From: Ectocarpus siliculosus
Taxonomy: Eukaryota; Sar; Phaeophyceae; Ectocarpales; Ectocarpaceae
Assembly (NCBI GenBank): GCA_000310025.1
Contig: FN649751.1
Span: forward strand, 837,145-901,144
DNA: 64,000 nt
Reading direction: 5' to 3'
In this document: in pieces, positions 10,786-21,731 of the stretch
Position numbering within the stretch: the stretch's first letter is position 1
Layout: the number at the start of each line of letters is the position of its first letter
Position numbers and translations under genes: made by a program
The notes under the pieces: generated by a model
Database searches by the model: none
Told to the model about the DNA's origin: nothing
What the model saw: only the letters and a program-made list of their open reading frames with translations

Positions 10786-13305
10786 TGCGGGGGGCGGGGG
10801 GGGAGGGGGGCGCCGGTTTTGGACTCGTGGCTTGCCGCATGCCTCCTGCTTTGCGCAACGCGGTGCAGTCGCGTTCCTGCTGTGCGTCGAAACGTTCCGA
10901 CGCCTTTCGAAAGCTTTCTCGACAGTGCTGGACATTTGCTAAATGCTGCAGCGCTCACCTTCACGACCCTTTTGACACGGTTGACCGCTGCTGCGGCGGG
11001 ACGGTACGCCTACTAAGATGGTGGTCAAGGTCGATGGTTGCCTTGCGCTGAGACGCAGCAGGAGGAGATGGGAGTAACCGTCCTGGTTGGATCTGGTATC
11101 CAGGGAGAATTCTAGTAAGACTGTGGTGAAACCATTCGCGAAACTATTTCTTTTGTCGTGGTGTGGTTGGTGTGCACGGGGTGCATCGGGGCCAACAGCG
11201 CTATATTCCGAAACGTTTCGGGAGGTTTTGGGGTCACTTGTTGTGTTCTGCTGTTGGTGGCACTATGGAGAAGGGTGTAAGCCATGCCCTCTACAGTCCT
11301 TTTTTCGTCGAAGGAATCCGTTTTTTGTCAATCACGACACCGAACCAACACCCAGATAGACTAAATACAGTGGCGGGTTAGCCCCAAAGAGGAGCAAACA
11401 AGAACCAAGCCAGGGGCACAATTTGGCTATGCAAGGCACACCGCGGCCAGCCTCCAATGAGCGTGGTCGTGGCGCGACGTTGAGGGTAATGTAGGCGACC
11501 TAGCTAGGCGCTTCATACCTAGGAGTACTCACGCAAGGATACCAGCACCAAACATTCGGATTTTCTTTGAACGATCAAGCCCGTACGTCATTTTCCTGCT
11601 TCCTTGTTCTCAACGAAAGTCCTTGGAATCCCGTGGAATAGCAACCGTCCCCAACCGGAATCACTGCCTTCCATGAAATGGTGCAGACTCAGCCTTGGAA
11701 AGCATGGGCGCAATAAGTGATAATGAGACCAGGTTGTCACGGCCGAAGCCTCTGCCACGACGGAGCCCATGTTGTGTTTCCCGATTGGTGAGGTAGGTGT
11801 AGGTCTTGTTGAAACCTTGTCATAGCAATGAACTTTCGCCATTGCCTAACGAAGTCCACTGACAGAAAGCGTACGGCCAGGAAACCTTCAGTATCGTCGA
11901 CGGACGGCTTCATTTGGAATGAACGTGGCTTCACTTGGTTCACGGTCACAATTGGCGTTCCCACGATGAAAAGCCAACAACAGCGGCATCGTGTGTCTAC
12001 AATTGATCAAGGATCCATGTTGACGGATTCAACGTGCTCGACGATCTGTAAGAATCATCCTGCATTTCATTTGGATGCCATCATGATAGTTAAAGAGCGT
12101 TCTGTGTTTGTGTCGATGGTGGCACTTCGTATCTCGACGTAAACCCCGGAGTTTCACAGTGTAGCCCTCCGGACCATAGCTGCGTAATAGTGGTACGACA
12201 TCCAGCTGTTTTCCGCGCTGGCCGTTTCCCTTCCTCATAGTCTATTCCTTCATGTGGCACAGAAGTGAGTCGTTCACATTTCGCACCACGGATTAGACTC
12301 CGTCGGCCACCTCATGTCGACCCCATTCGGGTCGAGACAGACAGCCGTGCCAAACAGCACCACCAGGACCTGCAAAAGTAGCACGCAATTGAAATTGTCA
12401 TATTGACTGCCGTGGCGGTGCCCTTCACTTTCGCCTGTCCGGGGCAAACAGCCTCCGCCTCCGTGTTGATCGGACGAGTTTTCTTGGAAGGTAAACATAT
12501 CCTAACAGAAAGACTACCCGTTCGAGATATAAACCCAGTCGAAAGGGATGTGTTGAAGTCTTTTCGTTCACTCTACAAAAGGGGGAAACGATGGTAGACG
12601 AAGGCCAACAATGAAGGGATACAGATGTCTTGCTTTGCCATGGTCGTGAGGCGAGACGGGACGCATGTGGTCCTATCCTACGGTTGCGTGACTGTCAACT
12701 ACCACAGCGAGACTATTTGCACCTGCTCGCGAACAAATCTAGAATACCGTGTCAACAGAGAGAGGACGCAATATAAAGCACTACCTGGTACTGCAATAAT
12801 CGCAACAAAGACGGACACCCGGCTGCTTGGCAGTGTACGGGCCAGACACCGTCAAGAAAGTTAGGCTCGAATTTTCACGAACACAACATAAATTATTACT
12901 GTACGTTAAAGGATAGACCTAAATGCTTTCCCATGGGTACGAAACTACTTCCAAGTATATAGCAGAATACATTGGAGGCGCGTCCTTCACTACATGATAC
13001 CATGTACATTACAGTACCTAACCTGTTCTCAGCAGCGGCGAGGTATAAGAGACTAAGCCTTGACCACACCTTGACATTTCTTTGCTGCGGGTCCGTACCA
13101 CCGTAGCGGTGCGTACGTGCGTACGCCCGCAGACAAGAGACGGCGAGAAACACTTCAGACCGCGGGCCCCCCTCCCGTACGCCAAACCTCAATAGCCTAG
13201 AAAACGAAATAAAAACTGGTTACACATATATCTCGAACGCGTCTTTTTCTCTGTATTTTCTCTGCATTTTCTTACAAAAAAAAATGAACTCAGAGCGCGA
13301 GAATC
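10786..13305. other. Convergent intergenic region, no gene recognised
   Basis: This lies between the stop codons of SRP72 (+) and the F-box/MATH gene (-), so it must hold both 3' UTRs. A G-rich run follows SRP72 at 10788-10813. Open frames on both strands are at most about 120 codons, overlap each other and match no family I recognise. The 11.5-12.9 kb stretch could be an eroded transposon, but I see no terminal repeats. Confidence 0.5.
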
Positions 13306-16300
13306 TCAGTCGTGCGACCACGATGTTCTTCGCCAGTTACAGCGTTCGGCCGGCACCGTGAAAATTTCCTCCAGCTCGTGGTCGTCGGTGTGCCCCTGGA
13401 AGCCGGCTTCTCTCTTCCAATGGCCGTTGGCGAAGAGGTAGCGATGGCGCGGAGCCGGCTCCTTCTTAGCGTTGCACTGATGGCAGAGGTCGTAGTCCGG
13501 GCACGCCAGGCAGTGGTACCGGGGACCCGTGAAGTCTTGCGTGCCGCTGGAATAGAAGAGGATCCGCGACATATTGTGGGCACGGATAGGGTTGGGATGG
13601 ATCACGTGCAGAAGCGGCCTCTTGGTTGGTTCCCTATTGGCCCGTTCGAGACTGGTCGGGTAGGATTGAATCGACAACTCCAGGTGCGGCGAGATTAATA
13701 CCAACGCAGATTCGACGTCCTGAGTCAACTACTTCTGCGCCCACACAATGTGGATTGGCCTTGAATTGGGCAACATACATGGGTGGTGGAAGAGGGACGG
13801 ACTAAGGTTGTCGTCTAACGAAAAGCGCAAGCGCTAAATTACGCGGGGCGGATAAGGAGAGCTTCCACATCTATATTCGCACGAGGAAAAAAAAGTAGCG
13901 ACGCTCACCAAGAGTCGCAAATGAAGGCGAGCTGTCTTCCTTGAGCGATGTACTCCAACGTTTCCCTTGGGTTCACGTGCCGCTGTTGGTCGTATGCGAT
14001 ACGAGTCCGGAACCCCTGGTACCCTAGAGATTCGCAAATCTCTACCACTTCCGCCATCTACGTTTGGTTCGGTTTCGGCGGCAATAGAGGGGGGAAGAGT
14101 GTGCGAACGGTTTATCTCTCTTGCATGCATCAACGTCCCCCATTGAAGGAGAACCTTCTTCATGGACCACACTCCGATGCAAAAGAACGTGCGAATGGAT
14201 GCAGTCCGCCCGCCGAACGTGGTTGGGTTTGAGTCACACGGCCAAAACATCTCCATCACGTGCAAAAGCAGTAGCCTCCTCCTCCCGGCGCTTGCACGGC
14301 GGCGGCACCCGGTACCCGTGAGCGGCGCACACAAAAACGCCGCAGAATCCGACGACGCGACGCCGGCAGCAGCACCACTCCCACGTACAAAAACCACAAA
14401 CTGCCGCGGCCATTAAGAACAGCCAGGAGCACGGAGTTGTGGAGCATACCCACAAACATTACCAGCCAAACAAATCAGAGATGATATAACTACAATACTC
14501 ACCTTTATGAGATGCACGCGCCCTAGCGGCCCCTCCCCCCTCAGCAGCATGTTCATCTCCTCCACCAGCCCCTCGACGGCCGCGTTGTACGTCCGCCTCA
14601 CGGCGGGACGGTCCCCGGCGCGGAAGAAGCAGATCGACGTGCCGGAGGATAGCCCGGCCCGCTCCAGGGTCACCCCGACGTCGCCGCCGCCTTGCTCTCG
14701 TTGCCCGGCCGCCGCCGCCGCCGCCGCTGCCGCTGCCGCTGCCGCTGCCGCCACGGCGGCGACACCTCCTCCCGGACTCGGGTTCAGTCCTCCTGGCGAG
14801 GTTGACGGGGGAGGGCACGCGAAGAAGCGCTCGTTCTGGGAGGCACCACCCCTGACGGCGGCGGTGCTTCCTCCCGACGGCTCCGCCGTCTCCGCGTTGT
14901 ATATCTCCGGGTCGGTAGCCACTACCGCGCTCTGCCAGACCCAGGGCAGATCCTCGACGTACGCCTCGAGGTCTTGTGGTGCCAGGGCCGTGTCGTGCTC
15001 GGCCGCCGCCAGCTCGAAGAGGCTTCGCAAGGGGCTGGATGCCCGGAGGGCAGCGTGCGTGAGATACTTGGGGGTGGGCGGCGAGGCCGCCACCCCGCCG
15101 CCGCAGCCGTTGGAGTCACCGCCCCTCCATGTCCCCGCCGCTGATTGTGATTCTTCGTTGCCCAGCCCTAGAGTCTTGACGAAAACTAGGATGCGCTCTT
15201 CTGGCGGAATTCTTTGTCCGTCCCCGCTTGCGCCATCGGCTGCTGCGCCATCCTCGTCACCGGCATCATCACCCTCGGAAGCCGGTGAGCCGGCGGTAGG
15301 CGGCGCGCTTTCGTCGCTAGCCGACTCCCAGGCCAACGTCGACTGCTGATGAAACGGGTAAACGTCCGCCGTTCGGGAAAGCCTCACGCCGGCGTAGTTG
15401 TCCTCGGGGTCCGGTTGCGTCGAGGGCGACGACGACACCCAAGATCCATCGGTATCTCCTGCGCCGCTGCCGCCATCACCGCTCCATCTACTGCCGTCGG
15501 ACGATGGCTCGAGGGGCGCCCCCGTCTTCTCCTTTTGCCGCTGCTGCTGCCGTCGTCGCAGCCAGACGCGCGAGAGACGGGTCGCGTCCCTCCCCCCCTC
15601 CGTCTCCCAGAACCCCCCGTCGCCCCGCTGCTCTACCCAGAGACGCACCCTGCACGTCTCGTCCACGGCGTCACCGCTAAGAAGCCGGAACAGGCTTGGC
15701 GAGTTCTGGCCGTCGTCTAAGAATCGCGCCGGCAAGCCTTTCCCGCTGAGCACCGACGAGAATTAGGCCAGGAGGGGGAATCAGGCAGGGAGGGGGCACC
15801 GCGGAGAATCAGGGAGGGAGGGGTATCCGTGAGCGAGTTGGGTGAGGTCCTCGTTCGATACTCGTCTCGCCCTTCCTCTGCGTGCCGGGACGACGTCAAA
15901 GCACCGCTTACAATTCGCCCGTACCATACAAACAAGCTTCAAGAGTTTGGTTCTGTGCTGGGCCGTGCCTGCTGCATGACCCGCCGGTTTTGGGTGAGGG
16001 CGGGGGATTCACCGGCACGATTCATACGTCGCACTTCCCGAGAGAGAGGGAGGGGCAGAGCGACCGTGCCGGGCGACCGTGCGGGGGGGGGGGGGCTTAC
16101 ACCGCTAACCGGTGACGCTGCTTCGTGAGGAAAGAGCCCCGCGCGTGCCTTGAAAACCATCGGCGCTACTGCCGATCATCGACCCCGTGGCATCGGCCAA
16201 AGAAAGCTGCAAGCGTGTGTGCGAAACTTCCCGCGCGATACCTAACACTTTTAAAGTTTCACAGTAGAAAACCATATATATTCCTTTGCGCAAGGCGTTA

Positions 16301-19300
16301 ACCGAAAGGTCCCCAATGCCCACCCCAACTGAAAATGACGCATGCATAACCGCATATCGCACCTGAGCAGCTGTCGCGGCGCCAGCGGGCCGTCCGTGAA
16401 CGGCTGCGAGATCACCCAGAGCCGGATCCCCTCCCGCTCCACTCCGAGCGTCCGCGCGATTAACCCCTCCACCTCCTCGAGGGTGGTGCACCGGAGAACC
16501 TCGAACGTGATGCACGGCAAGGGACCGCCGCCCTTTGCGGGCGTGCTGGTGTTGCGTTTCTTCCCTCCAGGAGAAGAACGCCCGTCAGAACCGGTGGCCG
16601 CGGCGGGGGGGGTGTCCCGAGGATGGTTTCGGGAAGTTTCTGATAGGGAGACAGGGGTTGGGGCAGAGGCAGAATGCCACAACGGAGAGTTTGTGAGTTC
16701 ACTGATAATGATGTATGCAGCGGAACGATGAGCTGTCTCAAGAGAGGGGTCAGCCAAACCCCTTGGCACTACCACGCCGCCTTTAAACAGGGACCACCCA
16801 TCTACGGTAACGCAACACGTTCGAAGAGCCGAACCACCGGCGGTAAAGACCAACCCCACAAAAAAAAACAAGGCATGCCCAAACATATTATGCACGTAAG
16901 AGCGTGCGACGCACCTTGCTCTTCCTCCTGCTCGGTCCCATCGTTGCCGTAGAAGTGAAACCGTCGGTCCCTACCGCGAACCGGAACAACCCCGAACCCG
17001 CGGTGGGAAGCGAGGTCGGCCGTGGTGTAGACGTGCAGGAAGAGGAAAAGAAGCCGGGCGCGAAGCCGCACCGTGAGCCTGCCGTCCTTCACGAACCCTT
17101 GCTCCGGGTCCTGAGACATGTCGCGAGAGAATCGCGGGCTGAGGGTTGAGACCGAGTCTACGGGGTGGGGGGGGGTAGGCGTTGTACGATGCTGAGCTCC
17201 TACAATGCTGCTTGTTGGTGAAGAAGCGCACCCAGGCATGCAACGAAGATTGCGAGCGCTTGCATACGACCCCGGCCTTGCCGCGCCGACAATCTCAAAG
17301 CAGGACCCAGTGGTACTGCATGGGACACCAGCTACAGTGACAGAGCCCGTCCGACAACGGTACCAAGTCGCCACCTTACCGCCCACGCACCTGCACCTTG
17401 CCCATCGGGATCAGGCAGTGCACCCCCCAGCTGCGCCTGCCCAGCCAGAACCTGTCCCCCTCCATCGACGACACCCACACCACGCCCTTGTCCCCCGCGG
17501 TTTTCACCGCCGCCAGGGAGAAAGCGGTGCAGCACTCGCGCGCGATGGCCGCGGGGTCCCCCGCGTGCGAAACGATGGCCGCCCTGCCCTCGCGGGTCCG
17601 CGCGCGCCGCCTCCTGCGACGCAACCCGTGCGGATCGCTCTTGGCCTCCGCTCGCGCCCCCCCTGCCTCCTCGGCTCCCCACGGTTGGCCGACCAACAGG
17701 TGCTGCGGAGGGGGCGGAAATCCCTCGAAGGACGCCCCGCCGGCCACTCCCCCTACCCCCCAGGGAGGAGTGCCCGGGGCGTCGTCGTGGAAGGCCACAG
17801 TGAGGTAGACGGACAGGCCCTTCTCGACGGGAGGCGCGCCGGCCGCCTCCGCCTGGCTGGCAGCGCGGGGGTTGCCGGTCGGGTCGGCGAGGAGCATGAA
17901 GAGGTAGCCGCACAGGGAGAACGGGGGGAAGTACCTCCGCTCCGACTGTAAAAGCAAGAGCCGCCGCGCGCCGCCGGTGTGCGAGAAACATGGAAGGCGA
18001 GGAAGGGGGGGAGGGGGGGGGGGTAGCAGGGGTTTGTGGTGGCAGCACCTATGTGCGTACCTCGTGTGTGTTTCGAGTGTACGCCAGAGTACATACAAGA
18101 CAAACACTTGCAACAACGGGCGGGGGCAGGGGGTTGTGCAAGGGACGACGTAGGCTTTCGCCGGGCCAAAGTCGGAGGGAGAGAGTCAACGACCGAAACG
18201 TGTGGTCACCACGGGAGACGAAAGGTCAGAGGTCCGCGGACTTCACGGCGCAAGTACAACACAACGACGAGCCGCTCTACAGCGGCGGCCGGCACCACCG
18301 CGTGAATCCACCACCACAACACGGCGCAGCAGAGCAAAACACGCAGCACCACAGCACAGCGACACACACCACCGCCCATCCCTCACTCGCCTGTTCTGGG
18401 TCCCCCCCCTCCATTCCGTCAGCCCCGTCCGCGGCGCCCCCCGTTACCGCCTCCATGTTCCAGTCCAAGACCGTGGAGCGGTTACCTCGGTTGCCGTCAA
18501 GGAAGGTTTCTCGGTAGTCCCCCTCGTAGGCGCTGCAGCACGTGTACGGCGACCGGCTAAAGTAGTAGTCCCGCAGGTGGGGGAAAGCAGACATGCACGC
18601 CCGCTGGGAGGGGGGAGGGAGGCAGACCAGGTCGGACAATATAGCGGACACGTGGGTTTATTGTCTTGCATCACGGCACACAAAAAAAATCCCAGCGGGG
18701 TGGGGAGATATCGTGACTTCTCTCCATGAAGGGGTTTCTTGCTGCAGTGGAGGGGGTGGAATGTGGGAGACTCTTGTGGAAAGAACATCATTCACTCCCG
18801 GGGTCGTCGCGCATCATCCCGTCTACGATAACGCACGAGTCACGCTTATCCCCCAAACGCACGTACGGGAAAAAATAAGTCCCTGCGGCCTTGAGTCGTG
18901 GAACCCCCCGCACCAACATCAAGCCCTCGGACTCTATTGACGAGCAAAAATTCACATGTAGTTTCCGCCCCACCCTGATCGTATGCTTACGGCCGGGGTG
19001 TGATGACGCCAAGGACGCCATGTCTCCCGCTGATTTCGCTTCCGAGGAGTGGGATCGCTCCCGTGTAACACTTCCCCCCCAATTTGTAGAAAATGTACAT
19101 ACAACCAAAGAGATGCTGGCCTTTCGAGAAAACACCACAGTCACTCCAAGGGGAACTTTCTCAGCAGGGAGTGGGAAGAAGAGAAACCCCCCTCTTGGGG
19201 GGAAAAAAAAAAATGAATCTCGGATTACTTGGTGCGCCCCGCCCCCGGCTCACCTGCCACAAGTGTGCCCGATCGGTGGCACGCCGCCAGCAGTACGAGA

Positions 19301-21325
19301 CGGCCTCGCAAGACAGCAGCCCGTTCCCGTCCAGAAACTGAGACCGCACCGTCGAGGTTGAAACGAAACACCGGCAAAGAAAGAAAGGTGGAGAGATGAG
19401 CCAAACAGAAGAAAAGGTCCAACACATACCCAGCAGGATACCACTACATGGGGACCTAACGGACTCGGGATATTGCGGAACGGCCAAGGGAGCAAGCTCC
19501 AGGTTCGCTGCGGCCGCTTCGCGATCGAGCTCGAGTTCGAGCGCCGAAGGGTGCCGCTTGGACCAAGAGCACCACGTCGTCCTGGTTTGGCCCCGTGAGC
19601 TGCCTAACAACCCAGGCTGCACGTGCCTCGTGACTCAAAAGGGATACAAATATGTATTTCTTGTTTTCCAACATATACTCCACACACACGAGTCGGGGAT
19701 AAATCACACCAGCAACTAATTCGCTTGGCGTTTTTTAGAGGCCGCCACGTCACCCCTCAGCAGCTGTTCCGTCGCGCGTCGACTTTGCATGCAGTCTCAA
19801 CGGCCTACCTACATGTTTGGCCGGTGTTGCCCTCGGTTTGGTGTTTCGGCCGTTCTGCCTGATTTGCCTAGCAAGGGTTCATCAATTGTTTCCTTCGTGT
19901 GTACTCACGGAACAAGCGCGTTCTGCGAAGCGAAGTTACTTCGACATGCGGGGGGATATCTCACCGACATTTGTTTTTCCTACAGCAGTACGACAACAGC
20001 TGCTAGGAGATGCTTGCCCGCGCCAAAAATCAACCTCATGGCCGGAACGACCCGTGTACGGAAATGACTGCCATGCGGCTGTATAGATCCAACATCGCCC
20101 CGCCGGTACATACTTCGAACGACGGTGTATTTGCCAACGGATACATACTTGTAGAGAGTGCGAGGTTAAGATTCCCTGTGAGAAGATACGCATATCTACT
20201 ATTATATTATACTGTAACTATCCTGTGGTCTCCATCTGCAAATGCCGCCGGCGATGGCTGTGCATCGATTTGGGGCACGTTTTTTTTTTGCAGCCGACCC
20301 TATTTTTACTTGGGCAGGTCGATGGCCAGAGTCGTAACGTGTCTTGGGGTGGCCTGGCTTAACCGGGCCCGCGCGAGACTAGCATATCGAGGAGTGCCGG
20401 GACTGCCGGGGAGCGGGAACAAAGTTCCAAAATTGCAACTAAATCAATCACTTCGGCGGGGGCTTTGGGCAGTCGACGACGACGGCAGCTCTACTTTTTT
20501 AGTCACTCGGAACACGCACGAAGACGTTCAGCTACTCTGATCCGCTCTCTCTCTCTCTGTGTCTCTTTCAACTGCTGTCCTTCAGGGGAGAACGCGCATG
20601 AGCACACGGCCCTGCTGCGTTCAAGTAACAAGTTGTTGCCAAGAGTTGCAAACATCCCGCCGTCGCTCTTGCGGTGTACAAGATGTACAGCAGTACTGCT
20701 GTAGAATGCTCTCCGTTTGGTCGTGGTTCTATTTCTACCTCTCTCTCTGCCCGCCACATGCACACACGTGCTGCGTCTATCGTGTCCCGCTATGTAGCAA
20801 AAGCGATCCTACGCCAGGATGTGTGATCTGCCATGGTACGAAGTAGGTATATATTTTCCGCCTCTGCACACAAGTACAAACGAAGGAGGTGCACACAATC
20901 CGTAACTTGATTGTAGTTGTATCTGCAAGGCCAAACAAAATGGCCCACCAACACACCGCCGTCAAAATCTCCCGCCTTAGAAAGGAATCAGCGTCAGCCG
21001 ACAGACAGATGGGAGACAAAGCCTCCGCCAACAACGCACGCACGCCCGACCATACCAGTGTTAGAGAACACGGGAGTGACATTGGACGCTGCCAAGGCGC
21101 TGCCCGCAGGGTCCACATTTTTGGTACGGTACATCGGCGGTGGAATTCCGGCACATTGTTTTCAAGAGAGAACGGCAGTAGAGTCGTTGTCATCAGGCCC
21201 ACCTCAAACACCGTGTCGAGCACCTCCACAGGAACCGTCGGGGCCGGTGCTTCGGCGAAGGCCTCGCCTCCTCCGGCTCCAGGCGGCTCGCTCCTCCCGC
21301 TCGGAGCCCTCTTCCTTTGATCCAT
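13306..21325 (-). CDS. F-box / MATH / USP7-type UBL-like / ZZ zinc-finger protein
   Basis: Nine exons: 21325-21203, 19337-19254, 18603-18448, 17945-17391, 17110-16915, 16639-16363, 15745-14503, 14057-13909 and 13546-13306. All are GT-AG and in phase, giving 1007 residues. An F-box at about 30-68 (VPVEVLDTVFEFLDG to ATDRAHLW) spans intron 1 and should bind Skp1. A MATH domain at about 105-330 includes VLDWNMEA, RYFPPFSLCGYLFMLL and WGVHCLIPM, and closes with DPEQGFVKDGRLTV as in USP7/UBP12. Residues 330-730 resemble the USP7 post-catalytic region: LLFLFLHVYTTADL, then ITFEVLRCTTLEEVEGL to GIRLW, then ILVFVKTLG to LRSLFELAAAEH. A poly-Ala run lies near 810. A ZZ finger at about 921-970 has C925, C928, C940, C943, C949, C952, H962 and H970. 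No USP Cys or His box was found. The likely role is a substrate receptor of an SCF ligase (inference). The USP7-like match is by eye and is the least certain part. Confidence 0.85.
14690..14760 (-). repeat. GCC/GCT triplet run coding for poly-alanine
   Basis: On the minus strand this encodes an uninterrupted Ala tract, about 17 residues after a VAAVAA lead, inside exon 7 of the F-box/MATH gene. It sits in a disordered linker between the UBL-like segment and the C-terminal ZZ part. Confidence 0.8.
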
Positions 21326-21731
21326 CTCTAGCCAGCGGTTGTGACCTCTCCCTGGCTCTCTCAAACCCGTTCACAAAGGACAAAGATGCGGTGTATATCT
21401 CAAAAACCGGCAAAGGGTTATCGGTTCTACGCTCTTGCTTACCGCGGCTGCTAGCGCCAGTACTCGCGCTCAGCGCGACCTACCGCCTACCGCCTACCCA
21501 CGGTGCAAGGTGTTGGCAGCAGTCGGTTGTTGGTGTGCCACCCCAGTGCCCAAGAGAGCACTGAAGAGCACGCTGCGAGTAAAAAAACACCAAAATACGC
21601 ACGAACGGCACAAAAGGAGAACTAGCCGCATGTGGATCGGAGTTTTCGCCTCGAGAACCAACATGAACTCCCCATCCAAGACGAAACAAGAGGGAGCGGC
21701 GGCCGTGTATTACTCCAGCTGTGTCATCACC
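21326..21731. promoter_or_regulatory. Shared divergent promoter region of two F-box genes
   Basis: These 406 bp separate the start codons of the F-box/MATH gene (-, ATG at 21325) and the F-box/ankyrin gene (+, ATG at 21732). Both 5' UTRs and promoters must lie here unless untranslated exons exist farther away. There is no convincing TATA box for either direction; a GTATATC near 21393 is poorly placed. Regulation is inferred from layout only. Confidence 0.45.

Noticed and set aside
14413-15753. Treating the large minus-strand frame as a single-exon gene
   Set aside because: It has an in-phase acceptor at 15746 and a GTGAGT donor at 14502, and it fits as exon 7 of the nine-exon model.
16251-17391. 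A USP catalytic domain between MATH and the UBL-like part of the F-box/MATH gene
   Set aside because: I looked for Cys-box and His-box motifs in exons and introns on the minus strand and saw none; the exons on either side join in phase without it.
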